Assembly (NCBI GenBank): GCA_963725215.1
Contig: CAVRXQ010000004.1
Span: 1 to 64,000, forward strand
DNA from: CAVRXQ01 sp963725215
Lineage (GTDB): Bacteria; Actinomycetota; Acidimicrobiia; Acidimicrobiales; Bog-793
DNA: 64,000 bases
Reading direction: 5' to 3'
The notes under the pieces: generated by a model
The model's database searches: none
What the model saw: only the letters and a program-made list of their open reading frames with translations
Told to the model about the DNA's origin: nothing
Shown here: one piece after another, positions 24,060 to 33,754 of the stretch
Numbering within the stretch: the stretch's first letter is position 1
Layout: every line of letters begins with the position of its first letter
Position numbers and translations under genes: made by a program

Positions 24060-24962
24060 GTGACGAATCGCGCCCGGGTTGCGATCGCCACGTCGGAGCG
24101 GGGTCGACGACTCGACCAGGAGGACCTGGCGAGGACTCTCGACGCGCTTTCGGCCGGAGGATTCGACGCCGCGGAGGGGTGCTGGGATGACGAAGCAGTC
24201 GACTGGATGCGATTCGACTGTGTCGTCATTCGTTCGGCTTGGGGCTACGCGGATCGACGCGAAGAATTCCTGAGCTGGGCGCGAACGATCAATCGACTCG
24301 CAAACCCACTATCCGTCCTCAAGTGGAACACCGACAAGAGGTATCTCGCGGATTTCACTTCGGCCGGTGTGCCCACGGTACCGACGACGTGGATCGATCC
24401 CGGGAGCAGCTCCTCCTTCGCCTTGCCGGAGGTGGATTTCGTCGTGAAACCGACGGTCGGCGCCGGAGGAATGGGTGCCGCACGCTTTGGACCGTTCGAC
24501 GTCGCGCACGCGATGGAGCACATCTCGGCTTTGCTTCACGAGGGAAAATCAGTGATGGTGCAGCCGTACCTGCGGGCGATCGAGCGGGACGGTGAACGCG
24601 GCCTCATCTTTCTTGGCGGCCGCTTCAGCCACGCGATCTACAAACCCCCATTACTCGCGACGAGAGGGCCCTTCGTTGCCGGCTCATTGACCGTCGACAT
24701 CATCAGACCGATGGACGCAACCGACACCGACCTCGAGTTCGCGAGTTCGGTGCTCGCCGCGGTCCCAGGCGGGAGCGAAAGGCTCCTTTATGTGAGAGTC
24801 GACATCGCTTCCGCTGACGACGGATCTCCGCTGCTCATTGAGCTCGAGGCGACCGAGCCGAACCTGTACTTCAACTACTCACCAGGATCCGCAAATCGCT
24901 TCGCGGAAGCGGTGCGGGTATGGTTCGCCGACAACCAAGGCGAGCCCGACGAGGAGAGCTGA
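24060..24962 (+). CDS. ATP-grasp protein of unknown substrate
   Basis: 300 residues, GTG start. ATP-grasp features: the LKWNTDKRYLADF lysine region, the nucleotide-binding strand VDFVVKPTVGAGGMGAARF, MVQPYLRAIERDGERGL, and the metal-binding end LLIELEATEPNLYFNYSP. It is closest in look to the glutathione-synthetase/RimK-like group that joins a carboxylate to an amine or thiol. The substrate cannot be told. Placed 29 nt after the split host gene, so both may once have shared a transcript; the element would have cut this off from the original promoter. Confidence 0.8.
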   Translation: MTNRARVAIATSERGRRLDQEDLARTLDALSAGGFDAAEGCWDDEAVDWMRFDCVVIRSAWGYADRREEFLSWARTINRLANPLSVLKWNTDKRYLADFTSAGVPTVPTTWIDPGSSSSFALPEVDFVVKPTVGAGGMGAARFGPFDVAHAMEHISALLHEGKSVMVQPYLRAIERDGERGLIFLGGRFSHAIYKPPLLATRGPFVAGSLTVDIIRPMDATDTDLEFASSVLAAVPGGSERLLYVRVDIASADDGSPLLIELEATEPNLYFNYSPGSANRFAEAVRVWFADNQGEPDEES

Positions 24963-25009
24963 CTCGTCCTTTCTCCAGCGGGGTGCCGTCTCACCGTTAG
25001 CCTTTGAGC

Positions 25010-28000
25010 ATGGCAGGCTACCTGGAACTTCTCCGAGAGCGCGTCGTCATTTTCGACGGCGCCACTGGGACGAACCTGCAACTCCTCGACCTCGGGCCGG
25101 ACGACTTCGGCGGCGCAGCACTCGAGGGGTGCAACGAGGCTCTCGTCGCGACGAGGCCGGAGGCCGTTCAAGAATTGCACCGGTCGTTCTTCGACGTCGG
25201 CGTGGACGTGGTCGAAACGAATTCGTTCGGCTCGTTCTCCGTCGTGCTCGCCGAGTACCAAATTCCCGATCGCGCGGCCGAGCTTGCGCGACGCTCCGCC
25301 GAGCTCGCCGTGGAGGTCGCCCGCGACTACTCGACTCCTGATCGCCAGCGCTTTGTCGCCGGAAGCATCGGGCCGGGAACGAAATTCCCCTCTCTCGGCC
25401 AGATCTCCTTCGCAGACCTGCGCGACGCGTACGAGATCGAAGCGCGCGCCCTCTTGGAGGGGGGCGTCGACCTCCTCCTCGTCGAGACGGCATTCGATCT
25501 CCTCGGCGCGAAGTCGGCTCTCGTCGCCTGCCGACGGGCGATCGCCGCGACCGGACGCGAAGTGCCGTTGCAGGTCCAGGTGACGATCGAGCTCACCGGC
25601 AGGATGCTTCCGGGGACCGAGATCGGCGCTGCCCTTTGCGCGCTGGACGCGCTGCGACCCGACGTCATCGGGATCAACTGCGCGACGGGACCGGTCGAAA
25701 TGTACGAACCGCTCCGGCATCTCGCCGAGCACTCGCGACGTCCGATCTCGACGATGCCGAACGCAGGCCTGCCCTCCGTCGTCGACGGGAAGATGCACTA
25801 CGACCTCTCCCCCGACGACCTGGCCGAGCACCTCCACCGCTTCGCCACCGAGTTCGGCGTGTCGGTTATCGGCGGGTGCTGCGGGACGACGCCCGCCCAC
25901 CTGAAGGCGGTCGTCGACAAGTGCTTCGGCCTCGAGGCGAAGACACGCGGTGTCTCCTTCGAGCCCGGCGCGGCTTCGCTCTACAGCTTCGTCCCCTTCG
26001 ATCAGGACGTCTCGTTCCTCGTGATCGGCGAGCGCACGAACGCCAACGGATCGAAGCGGTTCCGAGAAGCGATGCTCGCCGGGGACTTCGAGACGACGAC
26101 CGCGATGGCACGAGACCAGGTGCGTGAAGGTGCCCATTTGATCGACGTCTGCGTCGATTACACGGGAGCCGACGGAGTCGCGGACATGCGTGAGGTCATG
26201 GGCCGACTCGCCACCCAGTCGAGCGTCCCGGTCGTCATCGATTCGACCGAATCGGGCGTCGTCCGCACCGCGCTCGAGCTGCTCGGCGGAAGAGCCGTAC
26301 TGAACTCGGTGAACCTGGAAGACGGCGATGGAGAAGGGACACGGCTCGATCAGTTCTTGTCGCTGGCGCAAGAACACGGCGCCGCGGTCATCTGCACCTG
26401 CATCGACGAAGAGGGACAGGCGCGCACCGCCGAGTGGAAGGTGCGCGCGGCGAAGTCGATCGTCGAAGTCGCCGTCTCCCGCTACGGGCTCGAACCGTCG
26501 GACCTGTTCATCGACACGCTCGCCCTACCTCTTTCGACGGGTATGGAAGAGAGCCGACGCGACGGCATCGAGACGCTCGAGGCGATTCGCCGCATCAAGT
26601 CCGAGATCCCCGGTGTCCACTGTGTGCTCGGGATCTCCAACGTCTCCTTCGGCCTCGCGCCCGCGCCTCGCCAGGTGCTGAATGCCGTCTTCCTCCACGA
26701 GTGCGTCGAAGCCGGCCTCGACGCGGCGATCGTGCACGCGGGGCGGATCGCTCCCCTGCACAAAATCGATCCGGAGCACCGCAAAATCTGCCTCGACCTC
26801 ATTTTCGACCGGCGATCCTCCGACTACGACCCTCTCGTCGCGCTCACCCAGGCGTTTGCCGACGTCGCGTCGACCCAGCACGAAAAAGAGGACCGCAGCG
26901 GATGGGACGTCGACCGACGGCTCCGCCACCGCATCATCGACGGCGACCGCATTGACCTCGAGGCTGATCTCGACGAGGCGCTCAACGAGCGCAGCGCACT
27001 CGAGATCGTCAACGAAGTCCTCTTGGAGGGGATGAAGGTCGTCGGTGACCTTTTCGCCTCCGGTGAAATGCAGCTGCCCTTCGTGCTGCAGTCCGCCGAG
27101 ACGATGAAGGCCGCCGTCAGCCACCTCGAGCCGCACATGGAAAAGACAGATTCCGGCGGCAAAGGACGTGTCGTGCTCGCGACGGTGAAAGGCGACGTCC
27201 ACGACATCGGGAAGAACCTCGTCGACATCATCCTCACGAACAACGGCTACGACGTGCTCAATCTCGGGATCAAAGTCCCGGTGAACGAGATCCTCGACAA
27301 AGCAACCGAGATCGAAGCCGACGCGATCGGCATGAGCGGACTGCTCGTTCGCTCGACGCTGATCATGCGAGAGAACTTGGAAGAGATGAACCGGCGCGGT
27401 GTCACCTCCGTCCCCGTGCTGCTCGGCGGCGCGGCGCTGACGCGCAGCTACGTCGAGCGCGACCTCCGCTCGGTCTTCGAGGGCCGCGTCTTCTACGGCA
27501 AGGACGCCTTCGAAGGGCTTCGAACGCTCAACAAACTGGTAGAGGAGAAAGTCACCGGAGTCGTCGACCCAGCCTTCGGTGTCGAACCGAGCGGCAGAAA
27601 GCTCCCCGAGCGAAAGAGCGCCAAGCTCGCGAAGGTCGACCCCGCGTCGCTTCCCTCGCGCTCGCCGGACGTGGTCGCGGATAACACGGTCTTCGTCCCG
27701 CCTTTCCTCGGAACACGGGTGGCGAAAGGCATCTCCCTCGACGACGTGCGCGGCTACCTGAACGAGACCGCGCTGTTCCGCAACCAGTGGGGGTACCGGC
27801 CGGAGGCGGGTGAATCCGACGAGGAGTTCAAAGAGCGCGTCCGCGCCGAGTTGCGCTCGAGGCTCGACGAGGCGAAGGCCGAGGACATCTTGATCCCGAA
27901 GGTCGTTTGGGGCTACTTCGCCGTCGGCTCCGAGGGTCGCGATCTCGTGGTCTTTTCCGACGGCTCGCGCTCGAGAGAGGTCGCGCGCTTCAACTTCCCG

Positions 28001-28474
28001 CGCCAGCGTGAAGCGCCATATCTGTGCATCGCGGACTTCTTCCGCCCAACTGACGCGCCGGATCCCGATTACGCGTCGTTCTTCGTCGTCACGATGGGCG
28101 ACGTCGCGTCGTCAAAGGCTCGTGAGCGCTTCCAGGCCGATCGCTACTTGGACTACGTCGCGCTCCACGGGCTCTCAGTCGAGATGACCGAAGCGCTCGC
28201 CGAGCTGTGGCATCGGCGCATCCGTGAGGAGTGGGGCTTCGCCGAAGAGGACGGGCCGACGCTCACCGGATTGTTCCGCCAGAAGTACCGCGGAGGGCGG
28301 TACTCGTGGGGCTACCCCGCGTGCCCCGATCTCGAAGACAACGCGAAGGTCGTCGAGCTGTTAGAAGCAGGCCGCGTCGGCGTCAGCGTCACCGAAGGCT
28401 TCCAGCTCGAGCCGGAGCAGACGACGCTCGCGATCGTCTGCCACCATCCCCAGTCGAAGTACTTCGTCGCTTGA
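25010..28474 (+). CDS. metH: Cobalamin-dependent methionine synthase
   Basis: 1,154 residues. Transfers a methyl group from methyltetrahydrofolate to homocysteine through cobalamin. Domain order: homocysteine-binding (1-320, zinc cysteines in GINCATG and GGCCGTTP), pterin-binding (about 335-600), B12 cap, B12 domain with DVHDIGKN whose His (about 730) ligates cobalt, and the activation domain (from about 900, with RYSWGYPACPDL) that takes AdoMet. Full length for the family. ATG 25010 is preferred over TTG 25004: TAGCCT ends 6 nt before it, so the message looks leaderless. No cobalamin riboswitch is seen upstream. Confidence 0.97.
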   Translation: MAGYLELLRERVVIFDGATGTNLQLLDLGPDDFGGAALEGCNEALVATRPEAVQELHRSFFDVGVDVVETNSFGSFSVVLAEYQIPDRAAELARRSAELAVEVARDYSTPDRQRFVAGSIGPGTKFPSLGQISFADLRDAYEIEARALLEGGVDLLLVETAFDLLGAKSALVACRRAIAATGREVPLQVQVTIELTGRMLPGTEIGAALCALDALRPDVIGINCATGPVEMYEPLRHLAEHSRRPISTMPNAGLPSVVDGKMHYDLSPDDLAEHLHRFATEFGVSVIGGCCGTTPAHLKAVVDKCFGLEAKTRGVSFEPGAASLYSFVPFDQDVSFLVIGERTNANGSKRFREAMLAGDFETTTAMARDQVREGAHLIDVCVDYTGADGVADMREVMGRLATQSSVPVVIDSTESGVVRTALELLGGRAVLNSVNLEDGDGEGTRLDQFLSLAQEHGAAVICTCIDEEGQARTAEWKVRAAKSIVEVAVSRYGLEPSDLFIDTLALPLSTGMEESRRDGIETLEAIRRIKSEIPGVHCVLGISNVSFGLAPAPRQVLNAVFLHECVEAGLDAAIVHAGRIAPLHKIDPEHRKICLDLIFDRRSSDYDPLVALTQAFADVASTQHEKEDRSGWDVDRRLRHRIIDGDRIDLEADLDEALNERSALEIVNEVLLEGMKVVGDLFASGEMQLPFVLQSAETMKAAVSHLEPHMEKTDSGGKGRVVLATVKGDVHDIGKNLVDIILTNNGYDVLNLGIKVPVNEILDKATEIEADAIGMSGLLVRSTLIMRENLEEMNRRGVTSVPVLLGGAALTRSYVERDLRSVFEGRVFYGKDAFEGLRTLNKLVEEKVTGVVDPAFGVEPSGRKLPERKSAKLAKVDPASLPSRSPDVVADNTVFVPPFLGTRVAKGISLDDVRGYLNETALFRNQWGYRPEAGESDEEFKERVRAELRSRLDEAKAEDILIPKVVWGYFAVGSEGRDLVVFSDGSRSREVARFNFPRQREAPYLCIADFFRPTDAPDPDYASFFVVTMGDVASSKARERFQADRYLDYVALHGLSVEMTEALAELWHRRIREEWGFAEEDGPTLTGLFRQKYRGGRYSWGYPACPDLEDNAKVVELLEAGRVGVSVTEGFQLEPEQTTLAIVCHHPQSKYFVA

Positions 28475-28479
28475 CTTTC

Positions 28480-28502
28480 CTGGGCGCCGGTCCGGTACCC
28501 AG
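28480..28502. terminator. Hairpin between convergent metH and permease genes
   Basis: CTGGG (28480-28484) and CCCAG (28498-28502) enclose a second stem CCGG/CCGG. Located between two convergent stops; no long T-run, so factor-independent strength is uncertain. Confidence 0.45.
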
Positions 28503-28510
28503 ATGTCCGA

Positions 28511-30118
28511 TCAGGAGCCCTGAGGCTCCTCGATACCGAATAGCCCGACCGGAGTCCCGAGGTCTTCGGGGACGAGCGTCGCGGTGTCGCGGGTGAGCGT
28601 CTGACCGCGGAAGAACGCCGGCGCGATCGCTTTGTAGACGAAGTAGCAGATCAAACCGGCGAGAATCGCGATCAGAGCGAGCAAGAACGCGCCACCGACT
28701 TGCCAATGGACGCCTGGCACCCGCCAGAACGTGTAGCTGCTGCCTGGTCCCCAGTCGAGGACGAGGCTGTAGGCGCCGATCGCCCACATGAGTGCCCAGC
28801 CCACCAACGGAAACACGCCTCTCATGAACAAGTTGCGAGCGCTTTGGGTGAGCGTGGAACGGAAGTACCAGAAGGTCGAAAGCCCGGTCAGTCCGTAATA
28901 GAAGGCGACCATCACGCCGAGCGCGGTGACCGAGTCGGCGATCACTGCCCCCGCCGAGATGTAGTTCATGATCACGTAGAGAATGATGGAGATCGATCCG
29001 AAGGTGAGGGTCGACCACGTCGGGGTCAAAAACCGCTTGTGCACGCGGCCGAATACCTTCGGGATCGATCGGTACGTCGCCATCGACAGGGTCGTCCGCG
29101 CGGTCGGCAGAATCGTCGTCTGAGTCGACGCCGCCGCGGACGAAAGGACCATCAGCAACAGCAGGTGCGACAAGAAGTTGCCGAATCCCGACGTCCCGAA
29201 CACCGAACCGCCGAGCACCGAGAGAACGTCTCCGATGTGCGCCGGGTTGCCGAGCCCGATCCCCGTCGTGCCGAGACCGGCGTAGGACTGCGCGGCCAGG
29301 ACAACGAGCAGATAGATCGCGAGCAATACGAAGGTCGAGATCACCGCGGCGCGACCGGGCGTCACCTTGCTGTCTTTCGTCTCCTCGTTCACCGAAACGG
29401 CCGTGTCCCAGCCCCAGTAGATGAATAGGAACAACGTCAGACCCTGAACGAAGCTCGAGAAATTGCCGGCGAACGGATTGAACCACGAAGCGGCGATGGA
29501 AAGGTGCCCCAACGGAGCGGTTCCGTTTCCGACCTTCACCAGGGCGACGATCGACAGCACGGTGAGCATCGTGAGCTCGATGCCGAGCAGCACCTTCTGG
29601 AAGTTCGCCGAGATCTCGATCCCGACGTAGCAAATGGCCGTCATGGCGACGATCCACGCGATCCCGACGAGCAGTACCCAGCCGCTCGAAGCGTTGCTGC
29701 CGATCGCGTTGTCGTTAAACAGCAAGAAGACGTACTGGCCTGCGATCTGCGCCAGGCTCGCCATGACGAGAATGTCGGCGGCGACGATCCCCCAGCCGCC
29801 TGCCCAACCGACCGACGGTCTGAACGCCCGCGTCGCCCACGTGAAGGTCGTGCCGCAGTCGGGGTCGACCCGGTTGAACTCCTTGTAGCCGATCGAGATG
29901 AGCAGGATCGGGACGAAGGCGAGGATCGTGGCGATCGGCGACTTCACGCCGATCAGCGCGACGACAAAGCCGAGCGTCGCCGCCATCGAGTACGCGGGGG
30001 CGGTCGACGCGACACCGACGACGGTGGTCGAAATCAACCCGAGGGCACCTTGCTTCAGGCCCTTTTCTGAATGAGCGAGCGCCTCGTCCGTCGTAATCAC
30101 AGAAGAGATCAGCCCCAT
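28511..30118 (-). CDS. APC-superfamily amino-acid permease
   Basis: 535 residues with about 12-14 hydrophobic segments. The N-terminal LGLISTTVVGVASTAPAYS carries the unwound first helix of amino acid/polyamine/organocation transporters, and VNEETKDSKVTPGRAA the conserved loop between later helices. Predicted import of an amino acid or amine by proton symport; the substrate is unknown. ATG 30118 gives the family N-terminus with a purine-rich AGGGGGACG upstream; longer frames to 30313 are not supported. Divergent from the thioredoxin operon. Confidence 0.88.
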   Translation of the reverse strand: MGLISSVITTDEALAHSEKGLKQGALGLISTTVVGVASTAPAYSMAATLGFVVALIGVKSPIATILAFVPILLISIGYKEFNRVDPDCGTTFTWATRAFRPSVGWAGGWGIVAADILVMASLAQIAGQYVFLLFNDNAIGSNASSGWVLLVGIAWIVAMTAICYVGIEISANFQKVLLGIELTMLTVLSIVALVKVGNGTAPLGHLSIAASWFNPFAGNFSSFVQGLTLFLFIYWGWDTAVSVNEETKDSKVTPGRAAVISTFVLLAIYLLVVLAAQSYAGLGTTGIGLGNPAHIGDVLSVLGGSVFGTSGFGNFLSHLLLLMVLSSAAASTQTTILPTARTTLSMATYRSIPKVFGRVHKRFLTPTWSTLTFGSISIILYVIMNYISAGAVIADSVTALGVMVAFYYGLTGLSTFWYFRSTLTQSARNLFMRGVFPLVGWALMWAIGAYSLVLDWGPGSSYTFWRVPGVHWQVGGAFLLALIAILAGLICYFVYKAIAPAFFRGQTLTRDTATLVPEDLGTPVGLFGIEEPQGS

Positions 30119-30277
30119 GGATCGACGTCCCCCTGTCTCGTCCGAATCCTGCTCCCCCACTCCAGAGAACCTGCGGAGAGCGCCAAAACCATACCCGCCG
30201 CCCTCGCAAGAAAGGAGGTGTGAGGGGCGCTCGTGCTCGGGCGGGATCCGGAAGACAGCGCCGATAGGGTCGCTGAC

Positions 30278-30988
30278 ATGGTCATCGACACGACCGACGA
30301 GGCCTTCGAGCAAGACGTCCTCGCCCGTTCAGCAGAAGTACCGGTCGTCGTCGATCTGTGGGCGCCTTGGTGTGGACCCTGTCGAACCTTGGGCCCGATC
30401 CTCGAAAAGGTCGTCGAGGAGACCGTGGGCCAAGTCGCTCTGGCGAAGGTGAACGTCGACGAGAACCCCCAGATCTCCGCGGCCTTCGGGGTGCAGTCGA
30501 TCCCTGCCGTGTACGCCCTGCGCGACCGGAAGGTGGTCGACGGATTCATCGGCGCGCTGTCCGAGGGCGCCGTGCGGGAATTCGTCGGCCGACTCGTGTC
30601 GCAGCCTTCCGAGGCGGACGAACTCGTCGCGAAAGGTGACGAGGCGTCGATAAGAAAGGCGCTCGAGCTCGATCCAGACCATCCTTCGGCGATCTCGCGA
30701 CTCGCCGAACTCCTCGTCGAGCGCGGACAGCCCGACGAAGCCCTCGCGCTCTTGCAGCGGATCCCCGAGACCGAGCAGATCCGCAAGCTCGCCGCCGAGG
30801 CCCGGCTTTCCAAGAATGGGGCATCGGACGAGAAGGAACAGATCGAGCAGCGTCTCGAGGGACTGCTCGATCGAGTCCGCGGCGACGATGAGGCGCGACA
30901 AGAATTCGTCGATCTCTTGGAGACGATGCCCGCCGACGATCCGCGTCGCGAACAATTCCGACGCGCGCTCGCCGCTCAGCTCTTCTAA
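30278..30988 (+). CDS. Thioredoxin-TPR protein, CnoX/YbbN type
   Basis: 236 residues. N-terminal thioredoxin fold with active site WCGPC (31-35), followed by TPR-like helices (DEASIRKALELDPDHPSAISRLAELL). In CnoX/YbbN this pair acts as a holdase that protects proteins from oxidation and passes them to chaperones; the CGPC site here should be redox-active. ATG 30278 follows TAGGGT by 7 nt, so the operon message is probably leaderless. First gene of a five-gene operon. Confidence 0.9.
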   Translation: MVIDTTDEAFEQDVLARSAEVPVVVDLWAPWCGPCRTLGPILEKVVEETVGQVALAKVNVDENPQISAAFGVQSIPAVYALRDRKVVDGFIGALSEGAVREFVGRLVSQPSEADELVAKGDEASIRKALELDPDHPSAISRLAELLVERGQPDEALALLQRIPETEQIRKLAAEARLSKNGASDEKEQIEQRLEGLLDRVRGDDEARQEFVDLLETMPADDPRREQFRRALAAQLF

Positions 30989-30995
30989 ATCGAGC

Positions 30996-31875
30996 GTGAT
31001 CGATCCCGGCGCTAATGGCGTCGTGCACTATCCGTCGCCGACGTACCTATCCATCGGACCGCGGCGTTTTGATGTGACGAGCCGCGCGCTCGTCATGGGG
31101 ATTGTCAATCGCACACCGGACTCCTTCTTCGATCAAGGCGCGACCTTCCCGCTCGAACTCGCGCTGAAGCGTGCCGAGCAGCTGGTCGACGAGGGCGCTG
31201 ACATCATCGACGTTGGAGGAGTGAAAGCCGGATCCGGTCCCGATGTCCCCGCAGACGAGGAGATCGAGCGCGTGCTCCCCGTGGTCGAGAGCCTCGTCGA
31301 GCGTTTCGACGTCCCGGTCTCGGTCGACTCCTGGTCGGCGACGGTCGCCGACGCGTGCTTTTCCGCCGGGGCCAGTCTCGGGAACGACATCTCGGGATTC
31401 CAGGACCCCGGCTACCTTCCCGTCGCGTCGCGCCACGGCGCGTCGGTCGTCGCGACCCACATCCGCTTGGCCCCGCGAGTCGATGACCCCGATCCGCGCT
31501 ACCCGAACGACGATGTCGTCTCCGCCGTCACCACCTTCTTGAAAGACCGTCTCGAAATGGCCGTGCTCTCTGGGATCCCCCGCGAGAAGGTGCTGTTCGA
31601 TGTCGGCCTCGACCTCGGAAAGACCACACCCCAGTCATTGGAACTCCTGCCGCGCGACCGATCGTTTCGCGGCGCTCGGCCAACCGATGCTTCTCTCCGC
31701 GTCGAACAAAGGATTCCTCGGCGACCTTTTCGGCCTGCCGATCGAACGTCGCGGGGACGCCTCCTTGCTCGCCACGGCCCTCGGTGTCGTGAAAGGTTGC
31801 CGCGTCGTGCGGGTCCACGATGTGAAGCGCTCGCGCAGGGTCGTCGAAACGATTGCCGCGGTGCTTTCACAATGA
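30996..31875 (+). CDS. folP: Dihydropteroate synthase homologue, FolP2 type (one-base frameshift in the sequence)
   Basis: Pterin-binding TIM barrel: NRTPDSFFDQG, VDEGADIIDVGGVKAGSGPDV, VSVDSW, and a late VRVHDV. The DVGGVKAG and SASNKGFLG variants resemble mycobacterial FolP2, a paralogue reported to lack dihydropteroate synthase activity, so folate synthesis should not be assumed. At about 31650 one extra C shifts the frame after TTPQSLELL; the other frame then reads RATDRFAALGQPMLLSASNK to a stop at 31875, which overlaps the holA ATG. Without the extra base the protein has about 292 residues. In one uncorrected frame folP and holA appear fused, which is an artefact. Confidence 0.85.
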
Positions 31876-32939
31876 GCGGCGACTTCCTGACACCGTCTGG
31901 TAGTCCGCATGCCGCGTATCTCGTCCACGGAGACGACGCGGGTCTCGTCAGTCAAGAACTGTCGAACCTCCTCGACGTGCTCATGGACCTCGACGACGAG
32001 GGAATTGCCCCGCTCGAGGAGTACGGAGAAGCCTCCGCTCGACCCGACCAGTCGTCAGAAACCGTCCCTCTCGGACCGATTCTCGACGCGTGCCGCACGC
32101 CACCCCTTTTCAGTTCGCGCCGCATCGTCGTCGTGCGCGGCCTGACGCTGTTCGACACGTCGCAACTGAAAGAACTCGCCGCATACTTGGACGAACCCTC
32201 AGAAACTGCCGTCCTCGTCCTCGTCTCACCGGGAAAGAGAGCACCGGCGCTGATCACGAAGGCCGTGGCGGCGCAGGGACTCGCCATCGACCCGAGCCCT
32301 CCGTCAGGGGCGCGTGCCCGCTCGGAATGGTTCGCGCAAAGGATCAAGTCGGCCCCGGTTCGCCCTGACCACGCGGCGCTCGAGCTGCTCGAAGAACATC
32401 TCGGCGAAGACGTCGCGCGCCTGGAGGGCATCCTCGGAACACTCGAAACCGCCTACGGCGCGCACGCCAAGGTCTCGGTCGACGACGTCACGCCATTCCT
32501 CGGGAGCGCGGGGTCGGTCGCGCCCTGGGAGCTCACCGACGCGATCGATGCCGGCGATGTCGACAAAGCAGTGCGCGCCCTCGACCGCATGCTCGGGCCG
32601 GGCATGCGCAGCCCATTCCAGGTTCTCGCGACGTTGCATCGTCACTTCGGCGCGATGTTGCGACTCGAAGGTTCTGATGCGACGAACGACAAGGAGGCGG
32701 CCGAGCTCACGGGAATGAACCCCTTCCCCGCCGGCAAGGCGCTGCGCAACAGCCGCCGACTCGGCCACGACAACATCGCGCGAGCGATCGTTCTGCTCGC
32801 GGACGCCGACGTCGCGATGCGCGGCGAGTCCGGACGTCCGGACCGCATCGAGATGGAGATCCTCGTCGCGAGGTTGGCGCGCATCTCCTCGTCCCATGGC
32901 ACGACGCGCCCTCATTCGCGGCGAACGCGCAACAGATGA
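31872..32939 (+). CDS. holA: DNA polymerase III delta subunit
   Basis: 355 residues, ATGA overlap with folP. A clamp-loader AAA+ protein that opens the sliding clamp: the N-terminal domain has AAYLVHGDDAGLVSQEL and ACRTPPLFSSRRIVVVRGL, and the end has VLATLHRHFGAMLRLE, typical of the delta C-terminal collar region. As usual for delta, there is no working P-loop. The same operon makes pyrophosphatase and a monophosphatase. Confidence 0.9.
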   Translation: MSGDFLTPSGSPHAAYLVHGDDAGLVSQELSNLLDVLMDLDDEGIAPLEEYGEASARPDQSSETVPLGPILDACRTPPLFSSRRIVVVRGLTLFDTSQLKELAAYLDEPSETAVLVLVSPGKRAPALITKAVAAQGLAIDPSPPSGARARSEWFAQRIKSAPVRPDHAALELLEEHLGEDVARLEGILGTLETAYGAHAKVSVDDVTPFLGSAGSVAPWELTDAIDAGDVDKAVRALDRMLGPGMRSPFQVLATLHRHFGAMLRLEGSDATNDKEAAELTGMNPFPAGKALRNSRRLGHDNIARAIVLLADADVAMRGESGRPDRIEMEILVARLARISSSHGTTRPHSRRTRNR

Positions 32940-33754
32940 CCGGTCTCGAAGAGCTCGCCGCAATAGCGAGAAGCGTCGCGATCCGGGCGGGACGCCTCGT
33001 CCTCGACGCCGATCGAGCTCGCCCGTCGCGCGCCGATCTCGTCGATCAGTCGACGCGCAAGTCCTCGGCAACCGATCTCGCGACCGCGACTGATCGCGAA
33101 GCGGAGCGGTTCATCGTCGAACAGCTGCGCGCCTTGCGCCCGGAGGACGCGATCCTCGGTGAGGAGGGCGCCAGGGACGAGGGTACGACCGGATTGACAT
33201 GGCTCGTCGATCCGATCGACGGAACGACGAACTTCGTGTACGCCTTCCCGGCCTGGACGGTCTCGGTAGCCGTCTCAGACGACCAGGGCCCACTTGCCGG
33301 CGCGGTCTTCGAGCCGGTGCGCGACGAGTGCTTCGTCGCGATGCGCGGCGGCGGATCGACCCTCAACGGAAAGAGCCTCGGCCCCCTCATCCCATCCCCA
33401 CTCTCCGAGGCGCTCGTCGCCACGGGCTTTTCGTACTCCTCGGAGCTGCGCGCGCAACAAGCCCGCTTGCTCCCCGTGGTGCTCCAACGGGTCCGCGACA
33501 TGCGCCGCGCCGGCGCTGCGTCGCTCGACTGCTGTTACGTCGGCGCCGGAAGGGTCGACGCGTACTACGAGGCCGCGCTGAAGCCGTGGGACACCGCGGC
33601 GGGAGGGCTCGTCGCTCGTGAGGCGGGAGCCGAGTCGAGAGTCGTCGAAGGACTGTTGGCAGGCGAAGAGACCCTCGTCCTCGCGCCCGAACCGTTGCTC
33701 TCCGAATTCGTCGAGCTCCTCTTCGAGGCGACGCGAGCGCTCTCTGTACGATGA
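32936..33754 (+). CDS. Inositol monophosphatase-family phosphatase
   Basis: 272 residues. Metal-binding motifs GEEG (75-78), DPIDGTTNF (92-100) and the C-terminal KPWDTAAGGLVAREAG define the Mg-dependent sugar-phosphatase fold. Likely substrates in actinobacteria are inositol-1-phosphate, histidinol phosphate or PAP/fructose bisphosphate; the sequence alone does not decide. Overlaps holA by 4 nt (ATGA) and the next gene by 4 nt. Confidence 0.92.
   Translation: MTGLEELAAIARSVAIRAGRLVLDADRARPSRADLVDQSTRKSSATDLATATDREAERFIVEQLRALRPEDAILGEEGARDEGTTGLTWLVDPIDGTTNFVYAFPAWTVSVAVSDDQGPLAGAVFEPVRDECFVAMRGGGSTLNGKSLGPLIPSPLSEALVATGFSYSSELRAQQARLLPVVLQRVRDMRRAGAASLDCCYVGAGRVDAYYEAALKPWDTAAGGLVAREAGAESRVVEGLLAGEETLVLAPEPLLSEFVELLFEATRALSVR

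Noticed and set aside
24875..26377. A 500-residue frame opposite metH
   Set aside because: A high-GC shadow of the metH frame, with Arg/Asp/Glu-rich random composition and no motif.
30816..32939. A single 707-residue protein covering folP and holA
   Set aside because: The fusion exists only because of an extra base near 31650; the other frame completes FolP and ends exactly at the holA ATG.
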